NCBI RefSeq assembly: GCF_018122655.1
Contig: NZ_JAGRQC010000002.1
Span: 62,001 to 126,000 of the forward strand
Origin: Stakelama marina
GTDB lineage: Bacteria; Pseudomonadota; Alphaproteobacteria; Sphingomonadales; Sphingomonadaceae
Reading direction: 5' to 3'
Length of the DNA stretch: 64,000 nt
Shown here: positions 41,824 to 50,102 of the stretch, piece by piece
Position numbering within the stretch: position 1 is the first letter of the stretch
Layout of the letters: every line of letters begins with the position of its first letter
Notes under the pieces: generated by a model
Seen by the model: only the letters and a program-made list of their open reading frames with translations
Told to the model about the DNA's origin: nothing
Databases searched by the model: none
Position numbers and translations under genes: made by a program

Positions 41824-43122
41824 ATGCGAAAAATCCTGCTTGCTCTTCCGCTCGTTGCGCTCGCCGCCCCGGCCAGTGCACAAGACGCCCCCGACCCTGC
41901 TCGCCTGAAGGCGACGGTCGAAAAGCTGGTCAGCTTCGGCACGCGGCATACGCTGTCATCGCCCGACGATCCGAAACGCGGCATCGGTGCGGCGCGGAAA
42001 TGGTTCGGCGGACAGCTGACCAAGATATCCGACGAATGCGGCGGCTGCATCCAGGTCGCCAATATCTCGCAGGAATTCACCAACCAGCGCGCGCCCGACG
42101 GCGTGCGTGTCGTCGATGTGCTCGGCTTTCAGAAAGGGCGCGATCCCAACCGCGTCGTCATCATCCAGGGTCATATCGACAGTCGCGTCACCGACATCAT
42201 GAACTCCACCAGCGATGCGCCGGGTGCCAATGACGACGCTTCGGGCGTTGCGGTTGTGCTGGAGGCGGCGCGCATCCTGTCGAAGCAGAAATTCGATGCG
42301 ACGATCATCTATGCGGCGCTATCGGGCGAGGAGCAGGGACTGTTCGGCGGCCGCTTGCTGGCACAGACGGCGAAGGAACGCGGCTGGAACGTCACCGCGG
42401 TACTCAATAACGACATCGTCGGTAATACGATCGGTCAGAACGGCGTCCGGGTCGCCGACCGCGTGCGCGTCTTTTCCGAAGGCATCCGCGCGTCCGAGGA
42501 CCTGAAGCAGCAGATGCAGCGTCGCGCCGACGGTGGCGAGGACGACGGCCCCAGCCGTGCGCTCGCCAAGGCCATCGACGGCGTCGCCGACAAACTTCCG
42601 GATGGGCTCGATGTCTTCGTCGACCGGCGGCCCGACCGCTTCGGCCGCGGCGGTGACCACGAACCTTTCCTGCAGCTCGGCTATCCTGCGGTGCGCTTCA
42701 CCGTCGGCGCAGAGAATTATACGCAGCAACATCAGGACCTGCGCACCGAAAACGGCATCGAATATGGCGATACGGTCGACAAGATGGACTTTCCGTATCT
42801 CGCAAAGGTCGCCGCGATCAACGTCGCGACGATCAAGCGACTTGCCGATGCGCCCGCGGCACCCGAAGGCGTGTGGATGGAAGGCGCGGTTTCTACCGAC
42901 ACCACGGTGCATTGGAACGAGGTTCCCGGCGCTGTGGGCTATCGCATTCACTGGCGCCGCAATGACAAGCAGGACTGGACCGACCATAAGGACGTCCCGG
43001 CCGGCACGACCGAATTGAAGCTGAAAGACCTGATCGTCGACGACAATTTCGTCGGCGTGTCGTCGCTTGCCAAGGACGGATCGGAAAGCATCGTCAGCTT
43101 CGCCGGGCGCAAGCACAGCTAG
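41824..43122 (+). CDS. Exported M28-family zinc peptidase with C-terminal Fn3-like domain
   Basis: The 432-residue protein begins with a signal peptide (MRKILLALPLVALAAPASA). The M28 catalytic domain has zinc ligands in HIDSR (His117, Asp119), GANDDASG (Asp137), and the general base region SGEEQGLFGG (Glu169/170), followed by His/Asp-rich motifs further on (GGDHEPFLQLGYPAVRFT). The last ~85 residues look like a fibronectin-III fold (VHWNEVPGAVGYRIHWRRND). The start is the ATG at 41824, which keeps the signal sequence. The substrate is unknown; a periplasmic aminopeptidase is the best guess. Confidence 0.9.
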   Translation: MRKILLALPLVALAAPASAQDAPDPARLKATVEKLVSFGTRHTLSSPDDPKRGIGAARKWFGGQLTKISDECGGCIQVANISQEFTNQRAPDGVRVVDVLGFQKGRDPNRVVIIQGHIDSRVTDIMNSTSDAPGANDDASGVAVVLEAARILSKQKFDATIIYAALSGEEQGLFGGRLLAQTAKERGWNVTAVLNNDIVGNTIGQNGVRVADRVRVFSEGIRASEDLKQQMQRRADGGEDDGPSRALAKAIDGVADKLPDGLDVFVDRRPDRFGRGGDHEPFLQLGYPAVRFTVGAENYTQQHQDLRTENGIEYGDTVDKMDFPYLAKVAAINVATIKRLADAPAAPEGVWMEGAVSTDTTVHWNEVPGAVGYRIHWRRNDKQDWTDHKDVPAGTTELKLKDLIVDDNFVGVSSLAKDGSESIVSFAGRKHS

Positions 43123-43152
43123 GCGCGCCCGGCGCGGCAGCGCGACCGATGC

Positions 43153-44322
43153 CTATTGGCGGCGGCGCACCCGCCGGCGAACGATCGTCCCGTCCTGGCT
43201 GCGCCATTCCTCGGCGGCAGGAGCAGCCGGGCGGGCCGCGGCGGCGGGGTTGACTGTGATCGTGGTGGTGACCGCGGGCGGATAATAATAGCCGTTGGCG
43301 ATGTATCCGCCCCCCGAATAGGTCGTGACGACGCTGCTGCAACCGCCCGAGCATGTGACCTGAGGTGCTGGCGGCGGCGGGAACGGATAGCCGCCGCGTC
43401 CCGCATATCCGCGTTCCGGGGCAACCGGAGGCTCGCCATGTTCCGGAGCAACGGGCGGTTCACCGTAATCGGGAGCCGTTTCGGGCGCGACCGGCGGCTC
43501 CCACCGACGCGGAGTCATGGGACGCGGAGGCATGGGACGCGGCTGCGCGCCGCTGTCGGCATATTGCGGCGGAGGCGGATAGCCCGCGCCCGGTTGCGGC
43601 GGCGGGCCGCGATCCGCGCTCTCTGCGCGATCGATCGCGGCACCGGCCGCCGCGCCGGCACCTCCCCCCGGTTCCATGCCGGCAACCGTATCGACCCTTC
43701 CGCTGGATGCGTTCTCCGCGACTTCCGCCCGCGCAGCCACCGGTGGTGGCGGCAGCGCCGAAGGCGGAGATGGAGCCTCCGCAACCGACCCGGGAAGATC
43801 CTGTGCCGGTGCCGATGACGGCGGAAGCGGCGTCCGTGCGATCGGCGCAGGCGGCGTCTCTTGCGTCGCTGCGACGGCTGCACCCTGTTTGCGGTGTTCG
43901 GCGACGGCCACCGGATGTTCCCAATCGACCCTGCCTGCCGTCCGATCGACCCGGCCATAACGGTCGATCAGCACCGCATCGTCGAAATAGCGCACCCATT
44001 GCTGTCCGGCGGTCGGCTCCGGCAGATTCCAGGCGGCATAATCAGCGATGCGAAAGCGTGGTGCCGTCCAATATTCGGGCAATACCCATCCGCGCACGGG
44101 CGGGCGATATTCGCCCGGGCCCGCCTTCGTAGCGGCTACCTTGGGCGCAGGCGCGGGCGCAGACGCAGGTGTCTCGGCCGCAGGCGCTGGAGTGGGCGAC
44201 GGCGTTGGGGTCGGCGCGGGTTCCGGCGTGACCCAGCGGCCATTTTCGATCACCTGGCCGGCAGCGGGATCGGCGACGGCGAGCGCGGTCAGCGAAAGAC
44301 CGACAAACATCATATGGCGCAT
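43153..44322 (-). CDS. Exported Pro-rich protein with RcnB-like segment
   Basis: The 389-residue protein has a signal peptide (MFVGLSLTALAVADPAAG) and three parts: a Pro/Thr/Ala-rich stretch, an RcnB-like segment of about 45 residues (GWVLPEYWTAPRFRIADYAA, then WVRYFDDAVLIDRYGRV) and a long Pro/Gly-rich tail with repeated PPVAPE units and a short Cys pair (VTCSGGCSS). RcnB-like domains occur in periplasmic proteins linked to metal homeostasis in enterobacteria, but the role here is not known. A GTG one codon earlier (44325) sits closer to an AAGGAG and is an alternative start. Confidence 0.72.
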   Translation of the reverse strand: MRHMMFVGLSLTALAVADPAAGQVIENGRWVTPEPAPTPTPSPTPAPAAETPASAPAPAPKVAATKAGPGEYRPPVRGWVLPEYWTAPRFRIADYAAWNLPEPTAGQQWVRYFDDAVLIDRYGRVDRTAGRVDWEHPVAVAEHRKQGAAVAATQETPPAPIARTPLPPSSAPAQDLPGSVAEAPSPPSALPPPPVAARAEVAENASSGRVDTVAGMEPGGGAGAAAGAAIDRAESADRGPPPQPGAGYPPPPQYADSGAQPRPMPPRPMTPRRWEPPVAPETAPDYGEPPVAPEHGEPPVAPERGYAGRGGYPFPPPPAPQVTCSGGCSSVVTTYSGGGYIANGYYYPPAVTTTITVNPAAAARPAAPAAEEWRSQDGTIVRRRVRRRQ

Positions 44323-44370
44323 CACTTCGGTCGCTCCTTCCCGCCGGCGTTCCGGAGCGGCGCGCCGGCA

Positions 44371-44385
44371 TTAACCCGCAGTCAA
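44371..44385. promoter_or_regulatory. Candidate CtrA-binding site
   Basis: TTAA (44371-44374), 7 bases, then TCAA (44382-44385) followed by C nearly matches the CtrA consensus TTAA-N7-TTAAC, with a further TTAACC a few bases away. It lies about 50 bases upstream of the RcnB-like gene on the minus strand. Inference. Confidence 0.3.
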
Positions 44386-44467
44386 CCACGAGCATTTGCG
44401 AAGACTTAACCCCGCCCCGGTGCAAAGCGCGAGTCCGGATTACGGTTAAAATCTGTCCCGAAACGGA

Positions 44468-44950
44468 TCAGCCGATGCGCGGGCCCAGCAATGCCATCAA
44501 TGCCTCGCACCCAGCCGCATCCTCGCCGTCGAAGCGCGACGGATGGGGGCTGTCGAGGTCGAGCACACCGAGCAACCGGCCGCCCACGATGATCGGCACC
44601 ACGAGTTCGGAGCGACTGGCGGCATCGCACGCGATATGGCCGGGAAAGGCGTGAACGTCATCGACCAGTTGCGTCTCGCGCTGTTCCGCCGCAGCTCCGC
44701 AAACGCCCTTGCCAAGCGGGATACGAATGCACGCGGCTTTGCCCTGGAACGGTCCGAGCACCAGCTCGCCGTCCACCATCCGGTAAAAGCCCGCCCAGTT
44801 GAGATCGGGCAGATATTGCCAGATCAGCGCGGCGGCATTCGCCATGTTCGCGACGGCATCGCTTTCGCCGGCGGTAAGCGCATCTAGTGCGCCTTGCAGG
44901 TCACGATACATCGCGGTCTTGGAACCGGTCGCCACGTCGAACTGATACAT
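44468..44950 (-). CDS. msrC: GAF-domain free methionine-(R)-sulfoxide reductase
   Basis: This enzyme repairs free methionine-R-sulfoxide. The 160-residue GAF-domain protein has three family cysteines, Cys74 (KAACIRI), Cys84 (GKGVCGAAA) and Cys108 (GHIACDAAS), which form the catalytic disulfide relay. NWAGFYRMVDGELVLGPFQG is the usual GAF start. It follows arfB by nine bases on the same strand, so the genes may be co-transcribed from 46010 or beyond. No regulatory site was recognised. Confidence 0.93.
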   Translation of the reverse strand: MYQFDVATGSKTAMYRDLQGALDALTAGESDAVANMANAAALIWQYLPDLNWAGFYRMVDGELVLGPFQGKAACIRIPLGKGVCGAAAEQRETQLVDDVHAFPGHIACDAASRSELVVPIIVGGRLLGVLDLDSPHPSRFDGEDAAGCEALMALLGPRIG

Positions 44951-44959
44951 GATTTGTCC

Positions 44960-45367
44960 CTAATCGAGACGGACCTTGCCGCGGCCCGCCTTTACCTTCG
45001 AACGGCTTTTCTTCGCGTCAACACGCCGCGCCTTGGCCGCACGGCTGGGTTTGGTCTTCTTGCGGCGCGCCTGACGCACATGCGCCTTCGCAAGCAATTC
45101 GCCGGCGCGCTTGCGCGCGTCCGCCCGATTCTGTTCCTGCGTGCGAAAGCTGCGCGCCGTAATCACCAGCTCGCCGCCCCCGGTCAACCTGCTCCCCGCG
45201 AGATCCTTCAGCTGGCGATAGGCATAGGGCTGAAGCCCGAGCGCGAAGACGTCGATGCGCAACTGCACCGCAGTCGCGACCTTGTTGACGTTCTGCCCGC
45301 CCGGCCCCGAAGCGGCGATGAAACGCTCCTCGATGATCGCTTCGTCGGGAATGGCGCGTTCAGCCAT
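44960..45367 (-). CDS. arfB: Alternative ribosome-rescue hydrolase ArfB
   Basis: ArfB (YaeJ) releases peptides from ribosomes stalled without a stop codon. The 135-residue protein contains the catalytic GGQ motif at residues 23-25 (ASGPGGQNVNKVATAVQLRI) and a basic C-terminal tail (RRKKTKPSRAAKARRVDAKK) that enters the empty mRNA channel. The start at 45367 is inside the preceding gene's end (eight-base overlap), so translation is coupled to the pseudouridine synthase. Confidence 0.95.
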   Translation of the reverse strand: MAERAIPDEAIIEERFIAASGPGGQNVNKVATAVQLRIDVFALGLQPYAYRQLKDLAGSRLTGGGELVITARSFRTQEQNRADARKRAGELLAKAHVRQARRKKTKPSRAAKARRVDAKKSRSKVKAGRGKVRLD

Positions 45368-46010
45368 GGCCGAATCCGGCTTCCTGAAACCGTTCGGGCA
45401 GCGGGCTGTCGGCGGAAATGTCGGGCTTGCCCTCGCGCGGCATGACGATCGACGCGGCGTGCAGCATCAGATGCGGACCGCCGGCGCCGTACACCGGATC
45501 GCCGGTAATCGGGATACCGAGTCCTTCGGCCGCATGGACGCGAAGCTGATGCGTCCGGCCGGTTTCGGGATAGAAGGCGACCATTGCCCTGCCCTGCCCG
45601 CGTTCGAGCACGCGCCACCGCGTCCGCGCGGCCTTGCCCTTCGGATCGCCGCGCATCCGCCAGCCGCTCGCGGCGCTCGACACTTTCAGCAGCGGCAGGT
45701 CGATTTCACCGGCATCCTCCTCCGGCGCGCCGTCGAGGATCGCGACATAACGCTTGGTCACCTGCCCGGCCTCGAACGCGGCGTGGAACCGCTTCTGCGC
45801 CTTGGGGTTGCGCGACAGGAGCAGACAGCCCGACGTATCACGGTCGAGCCGGTGGACGGCGGTCGGCAGCCGCTGAAAACCGAAGGTGAGATCATCCAGC
45901 ATGTCGATCACGCAGCGCGTACCGTCGCGCGGCGGATCGACCGGAAGCCCGGCGGGCTTGTCGATCACGATTGCCTCGGCATCGATGAAGAGAACGCGAT
46001 CTTCGAGCAT
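45360..46010 (-). CDS. RluA-family RNA pseudouridine synthase
   Basis: The 216-residue enzyme has the RluA catalytic motif AVHRLDRDTSGCLLLSRN with Asp56, plus IVIDKPAGLPVDPP and TGRTHQLRVHA. It lacks an S4 domain and is shorter than RluC/D, like the small RluA-type enzymes. The particular rRNA or tRNA site is not predictable. It overlaps arfB at one end and is preceded by the DUF421 gene with a one-base overlap, a compact operon. Confidence 0.92.
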   Translation of the reverse strand: MLEDRVLFIDAEAIVIDKPAGLPVDPPRDGTRCVIDMLDDLTFGFQRLPTAVHRLDRDTSGCLLLSRNPKAQKRFHAAFEAGQVTKRYVAILDGAPEEDAGEIDLPLLKVSSAASGWRMRGDPKGKAARTRWRVLERGQGRAMVAFYPETGRTHQLRVHAAEGLGIPITGDPVYGAGGPHLMLHAASIVMPREGKPDISADSPLPERFQEAGFGHG

Positions 46011-46522
46011 CAGCTATTCCGTACCTCGCGCAGCACCTCGGGCGAATCGTGCCCACCATGCAGGATCGAAATATCGCCGGTAACCTCCAGGACGACGGCA
46101 TCGGCCTTTTCAGGACCGGCGATATTATGTTCGCGCAGCTTGGAAAGCACATCGGCACGCGTGACGCGAGCCTTGGCCAGCGCATCGTCGAGAAACTTGC
46201 CGTGGCGCATTAGCAGCATCGGCTTGTTCTCGGCTGCGCTGCGAACAGCATCGACGCGGCGCAGCCTGGCATAGACATATTGCCACGCCGTAATCATCGC
46301 GACGCCGACGGATGCCTGCAGGAAAGCGGTCCACGAACTGCTCGACACCATCGTCGCGAGCAGCGAACCGGTGGCCAGTGTGGCGACGAAGTCGATCGCC
46401 GTCATCTTCGACAAGGTTCGCAGCCCGGCGATCCGCACGAGCAGCATGATCCAGACAAGTCCGATCAGCGACAGCAGGATACCGCGCACGATGGCGTCTG
46501 GGGCAGGGTCCAATCCGAACAT
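46010..46522 (-). CDS. DUF421 (YetF-type) membrane protein
   Basis: The 170-residue protein has three hydrophobic segments at the N-terminus (GILLSLIGLVWIMLLVRIAG, MTAIDFVATLATGSLLATMV, WTAFLQASVGVAMITAWQYV) followed by a soluble C-terminal domain with KPMLLMRHGKFLDDALAKAR and VTRADVLSKLREHNI, the DUF421 hallmark. The family has no established biochemical function. It lies in the operon with the pseudouridine synthase. Confidence 0.88.
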   Translation of the reverse strand: MFGLDPAPDAIVRGILLSLIGLVWIMLLVRIAGLRTLSKMTAIDFVATLATGSLLATMVSSSSWTAFLQASVGVAMITAWQYVYARLRRVDAVRSAAENKPMLLMRHGKFLDDALAKARVTRADVLSKLREHNIAGPEKADAVVLEVTGDISILHGGHDSPEVLREVRNS

Positions 46523-46588
46523 GCAGGTCCAGATAGGTGCGACCGGCGGCGACGGCTACCCGTCACCGCCGGAAGCAGCATCATGCGG

Positions 46589-47191
46589 TCATGCAGCCAG
46601 CTTCGCCGCGGTTTCGGCAATGCGCCGCCCCTGATAGCGCGCCGCGTCGAGTTCTTCGGCATGCGGCTGGCGGCTGCCGTCGCTGTCCGAAATCGTGGTG
46701 GCGCCGTAGGGCGAGCCGCCACGCACCTTGTCGACGCCCATCTGCCCCTGAAAGCCGTAATCGAGCCCGACCACCGCCAGACCGAAATGCAGCAGGTTGG
46801 TGATGATCGAGAACAGCGTGGTCTCCTGCCCGCCATGCTGGCTGGCGGTGGAGGTGAAAGCGCCGCCGACCTTGCCGTTCAGCGCGCCCTTGGCCCACAG
46901 TCCGCCAGCGGTATCGAGGAATGCCGCCATCTGGCTCGGCATACGGCCGAAGCGCGTCGGCGCGCCGATAATGATCGCGTCATACTCCGCCAGCCGGTTG
47001 ACGTCCTCGATCACCGGATGTTCGCTCTCGGTCTTGAACCCGGCCTGTTCGACGATCTCCTTGGGCGCGGTTTCGGGCACCCGGCGAATATCGACCTCGG
47101 CTCCCGCGCCACGCGCACCTTCAGCGACGGCATCGGCCATCTGCTCGATATGGCCGTAGGACGAGTAATAAAGGACTAGGACTTTGGACAT
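46589..47191 (-). CDS. wrbA: NAD(P)H:quinone oxidoreductase WrbA
   Basis: WrbA reduces quinones by two electrons using FMN, avoiding semiquinones. The 200-residue flavodoxin-like protein has [20 protein letters not shown] for phosphate binding, [20 protein letters not shown] and [20 protein letters not shown]. It is 44 bases downstream of the pirin gene on the same strand, and the LysR-type gene is divergent, a common arrangement for quinone response. Confidence 0.95.
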   Translation of the reverse strand: MSKVLVLYYSSYGHIEQMADAVAEGARGAGAEVDIRRVPETAPKEIVEQAGFKTESEHPVIEDVNRLAEYDAIIIGAPTRFGRMPSQMAAFLDTAGGLWAKGALNGKVGGAFTSTASQHGGQETTLFSIITNLLHFGLAVVGLDYGFQGQMGVDKVRGGSPYGATTISDSDGSRQPHAEELDAARYQGRRIAETAAKLAA

Positions 47192-47235
47192 GTAAGGGTT
47201 CCTTTTTCAGCGTTCATCGAAGGTTCGCGTTTGAA

Positions 47236-47946
47236 TTATTCAGCATCGACGAGAACGATCTCGCTATCCTCGACCGCGGTGATGGTGACGGTCTGACCAC
47301 CCGAAAGCGCCGCGCCGTCGCGCGCATCGAAACGCTCACTGCCGGAGTTGGAGGCAAGTTCGATCGCACCGGTCGCCGGGACCAGATAGGCATGACGCCC
47401 CTCGCCGACCGTGTACGTCACGCTGTCACCCGCCTTCAGCGTAGCCCCCAGAACCCGGGCATCGGCACGGATCGGCAGCGCGTCGTCGTCCCCGGCAAAA
47501 CCCGATGCGAGCGTCACGAATCTTCCCGATCGCTCGTCGCGCGGAAACGGCTTGGCGCCCCAGCTCGGACTGCCGCCGGGCGCGCGCGGCTCGACCCATA
47601 TCTGGAACAGCGTCGTCGTCTCGGGCTCGAGATTATATTCGGCGTGGCGCACGCCGGTCCCCGCGCTCATCACCTGAACATCGCCGGCGCCCGTGCGCCC
47701 CTTGTTGCCCATCGAGTCCTGATGCGTGATGGCGCCGGTGCGGACATAGGTGATGATTTCCATGTCGCGGTGAGGATGCGGCGGAAAACCGCTATTGGCG
47801 GCAATCTCGTCATCGTTCCAAACACGGATCGCGCCCCAGCCCATCCGATCCGGGTCGTAATAATTGGCGAAGGAAAAATGATGGCGCGCGTTGAGCCAGC
47901 CGTGATCGGCATGGCCCAGGCTTTCGAACGAACGTTTCTCGATCAT
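47236..47946 (-). CDS. Pirin family protein
   Basis: The 236-residue bicupin has the metal-site residues His57, His59 (PPHPHRDMEIITYV), His101 and Glu103 (GVRHAEYN), which in bacterial pirins support quercetinase or redox-sensor roles. The start ATG at 47946 has GGAG about nine bases upstream. It is the first gene of the pirin-wrbA operon, transcribed away from the LysR gene. Confidence 0.93.
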   Translation of the reverse strand: MIEKRSFESLGHADHGWLNARHHFSFANYYDPDRMGWGAIRVWNDDEIAANSGFPPHPHRDMEIITYVRTGAITHQDSMGNKGRTGAGDVQVMSAGTGVRHAEYNLEPETTTLFQIWVEPRAPGGSPSWGAKPFPRDERSGRFVTLASGFAGDDDALPIRADARVLGATLKAGDSVTYTVGEGRHAYLVPATGAIELASNSGSERFDARDGAALSGGQTVTITAVEDSEIVLVDAE

Positions 47947-48009
47947 TGCAAATCTCCGTTGCACCAAGCGGAGATAGGCGACATCATCGTAACGTAAATG
48001 GAAACGTTG

Positions 48010-48024
48010 GAAACGGATCGTTTC
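48010..48024. promoter_or_regulatory. Inverted repeat between pirin and the LysR gene
   Basis: GAAACG-GAT-CGTTTC is a perfect 6-base inverted repeat located two bases before the LysR start codon (48027) and 64 bases upstream of pirin. A second GGAAACGTT lies just to its left. It is a plausible LysR operator in the short divergent promoter region 47947-48026. Confidence 0.5.
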
Positions 48025-48026
48025 GA

Positions 48027-48926
48027 ATGACGCTCCCCGATTTCGAAGCCTGGGCGATCTTCGCACGCGTGGTCGAACACCGCTCGTTCAGCGGCGCGGC
48101 AGAAGCGATCGGCATGTCCAAGGCGACGGTTTCGAAAGCCATCAGCCGGCTTGAAAAGCGGCTTGGCGTCACGCTGTTCCATCGCACGTCGCGCCGGCTA
48201 ACCCTCACCGAAAGCGGCAACGCGCTTGCCGAACGCGCGCAGCGCATCCTGGCCGAAGGCGAATGCGCAGAGGAAGTCGCGCGCGATTCGGTCACCCGGC
48301 TTGCCGGGCCGGTACGCATAGCGGCGCCGATGCGCTTCGGCGTGGCGCGCGTGGCGCCGCTGATCGCGGACTTCATCGCCGATCATCCCGAGGTGACGAT
48401 CGACCTCCATTTCTCGGACGCCAAGATCGATATCGTCGGCGAAGGGATCGACATCGCGCTCAGGATCGCCGATCTGCCCGACAGCAGCCTTCGCGCACGC
48501 CGTCTGGCAGGCGTGACGATTCACACGGTCGCAGCACCGTCCTATCTCGAACGCCGCGGGAGGCCGCGCCACCCTGCCGAACTCAGCGATCATGCCTGTT
48601 TCGGCTATACCAACGTGCCGTCGCCCAATGTCTGGCATTATCGCGGCCGCGACGGCAGCGAAATATCGGTGCGCCCCGATGGCCCGCTCTGCACCAATGC
48701 CGGTGAAGCGATGCTTCCCGCGCTTCGCGCCGGGCTTGGGATCGCGCGCCTTCCCGACTTCATCGTCGATACGGAACTGGAACAAGGACGGCTCGAGGCG
48801 GTTCTCACCGAATGGTCCTCGCCGCCCGTCGCACTTCACCTGCTCACACCGCCAGGTTCGCTTCGCCCCGCACGCGTCGAGGCGGTGATCGACTTTCTCG
48901 TCCAGCATCTGCGCAAGCCGGACTGA
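48027..48926 (+). CDS. LysR-type transcriptional regulator
   Basis: The 299-residue protein has an N-terminal winged helix-turn-helix (FARVVEHRSFSGAAEAIGMS, then KATVSKAISRLEKRLGVTLF), a linker helix and the effector domain (GPVRIAAPMRFGVARVAPLI and IDIALRIADLPDSS). It is divergent from pirin-wrbA, so a quinone or oxidative-stress response is the likely role. The ATG at 48027 follows the inverted repeat. The next gene begins four bases after its stop. Confidence 0.93.
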   Translation: MTLPDFEAWAIFARVVEHRSFSGAAEAIGMSKATVSKAISRLEKRLGVTLFHRTSRRLTLTESGNALAERAQRILAEGECAEEVARDSVTRLAGPVRIAAPMRFGVARVAPLIADFIADHPEVTIDLHFSDAKIDIVGEGIDIALRIADLPDSSLRARRLAGVTIHTVAAPSYLERRGRPRHPAELSDHACFGYTNVPSPNVWHYRGRDGSEISVRPDGPLCTNAGEAMLPALRAGLGIARLPDFIVDTELEQGRLEAVLTEWSSPPVALHLLTPPGSLRPARVEAVIDFLVQHLRKPD

Positions 48927-48930
48927 CGCA

Positions 48931-49956
48931 GTGAAGCGCCTCACCCCCGATCCCGACGATTCGCGCTATCTGCGCCGACTGGTGCTGACGATCGTCGTCG
49001 TTGCCGTCGTCGTGTCGCTTTATCTCGCGCTCGACCTGCTGATCCTCGCCTTCGGGTCGATGCTGGGGGCGATCACCATCCTCGCCATCGCCGATTTCTA
49101 TTGCGACAAGTTCCACATGCCCAAACGCGCGGCGGTGCCCGCGGGCATCTTAACCGCGCTCGCGCTGCTGGCATTTCTTGTATGGCTCGTCGCCTGGCAA
49201 TTCGGCGAACAGATCAACGCGCTCGTCACCGCGCTTCCCGGGCTGGTGCAAAAGCTTGAAACCGCGATGTCGCAGTCACCGGTCGGGGCAAAGATCGTCG
49301 ACGCGGTCAAGGCAGCCTTTGCCGGGTCGCGGATCGCGCAGGATATCGGCGGGCTGGTGACGGGATCGGTCGAGCTGCTGCTCAACTTCATCCTGCTCGT
49401 CGTCGGCGCGATCTTTCTCGCCTCCGACCCTGAGGTCTACAAGCGCGGCTTCCTGTTGCTCGTTCCCGCATCGAAGCGCGACGCCTTTGCCGACGCGCTG
49501 GAAGATACGTCGGACACGCTGCGGCTCTGGCTGCGCGCGCAGCTGATCCAGATGACCACGATGGGCATCCTGGTCGGGGTCGGTCTGTGGATTTCAGGCG
49601 TGCCTTCCGCGGCCGCGCTCGGCCTGATCGCAGCGCTCAGCGAATTCATTCCCTATGTCGGGCCCACCGCCGCGATGCTGCCCGCGCTCGGCCTTGCCGC
49701 GACGGAAAGCAACCATGCGCTGGTCGGCGCGCTGGTCACCTATGTCGTCGTGAGGCTGATCCAGAGCAATTTCATCACGCCCTATGTAACGTCGCGCGTG
49801 GTCGATATTCCGCCGGCGATGACGCTGTTCACGATCATCGCGATCGGGATGATCTTCGGCCTGTTCGGGCTGTTCTTTTCGGCTGCGCTGCTGGTGGTCT
49901 TCTTTACCCTCGTTCGCCGTATTTACCTGCGGGAAACCTTGGGCGAAGACGTTTAG
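48931..49956 (+). CDS. AI-2E family permease, GTG start
   Basis: The 341-residue membrane protein has about eight predicted helices, including LVLTIVVVAVVVSLYLALDL, ILTALALLAFLVWLVAWQFG and AMTLFTIIAIGMIFGLFGLF, with the family motif EFIPYVGPTAAMLPALGLA. AI-2E (PerM-like) proteins transport diverse small molecules. The start is GTG at 48931, four bases after the LysR stop, so it is probably co-transcribed with the regulator. Confidence 0.9.
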   Translation: MKRLTPDPDDSRYLRRLVLTIVVVAVVVSLYLALDLLILAFGSMLGAITILAIADFYCDKFHMPKRAAVPAGILTALALLAFLVWLVAWQFGEQINALVTALPGLVQKLETAMSQSPVGAKIVDAVKAAFAGSRIAQDIGGLVTGSVELLLNFILLVVGAIFLASDPEVYKRGFLLLVPASKRDAFADALEDTSDTLRLWLRAQLIQMTTMGILVGVGLWISGVPSAAALGLIAALSEFIPYVGPTAAMLPALGLAATESNHALVGALVTYVVVRLIQSNFITPYVTSRVVDIPPAMTLFTIIAIGMIFGLFGLFFSAALLVVFFTLVRRIYLRETLGEDV

Positions 49957-49965
49957 GTAACACCT

Positions 49966-49981
49966 GATTCGCTCGCGACTC
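49966..49981. promoter_or_regulatory. Two GANTC methylation sites upstream of ctrA
   Basis: GATTC at 49966-49970 and GACTC at 49977-49981 match the CcrM recognition sequence GANTC. In Caulobacter a GANTC site in ctrA promoter P1 links transcription to replication. Here two occur within 16 bases, about 120 bases before the start. Confidence 0.45.
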
Positions 49982-50007
49982 GCGGATTTCCGCTGGTTAG
50001 GGAGAAA

Positions 50008-50040
50008 TTAACCTTTTGCCTTCAGACCTGTTTAGGTTAA
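50008..50040. promoter_or_regulatory. Candidate CtrA half-sites in the ctrA leader
   Basis: TTAACCTT at 50008-50015 and the reverse-oriented GGTTAA at 50035-50040 match CtrA half-sites (TTAACC). They suggest autoregulation, as known for ctrA in Caulobacter. A full TTAA-N7-TTAA is not present. Confidence 0.4.
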
Positions 50041-50102
50041 TGAAACCGGGCAGGGGCGTTCCAGCAACCACAGGGGCGTCCGCAACGGGACAGGGGAAAC
50101 CG

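Noticed and set aside
44960..45367. Peptide chain release factor
   Set aside because: The GGQ protein has only 135 residues and lacks the decoding domains of RF1/RF2; the basic tail identifies ArfB.
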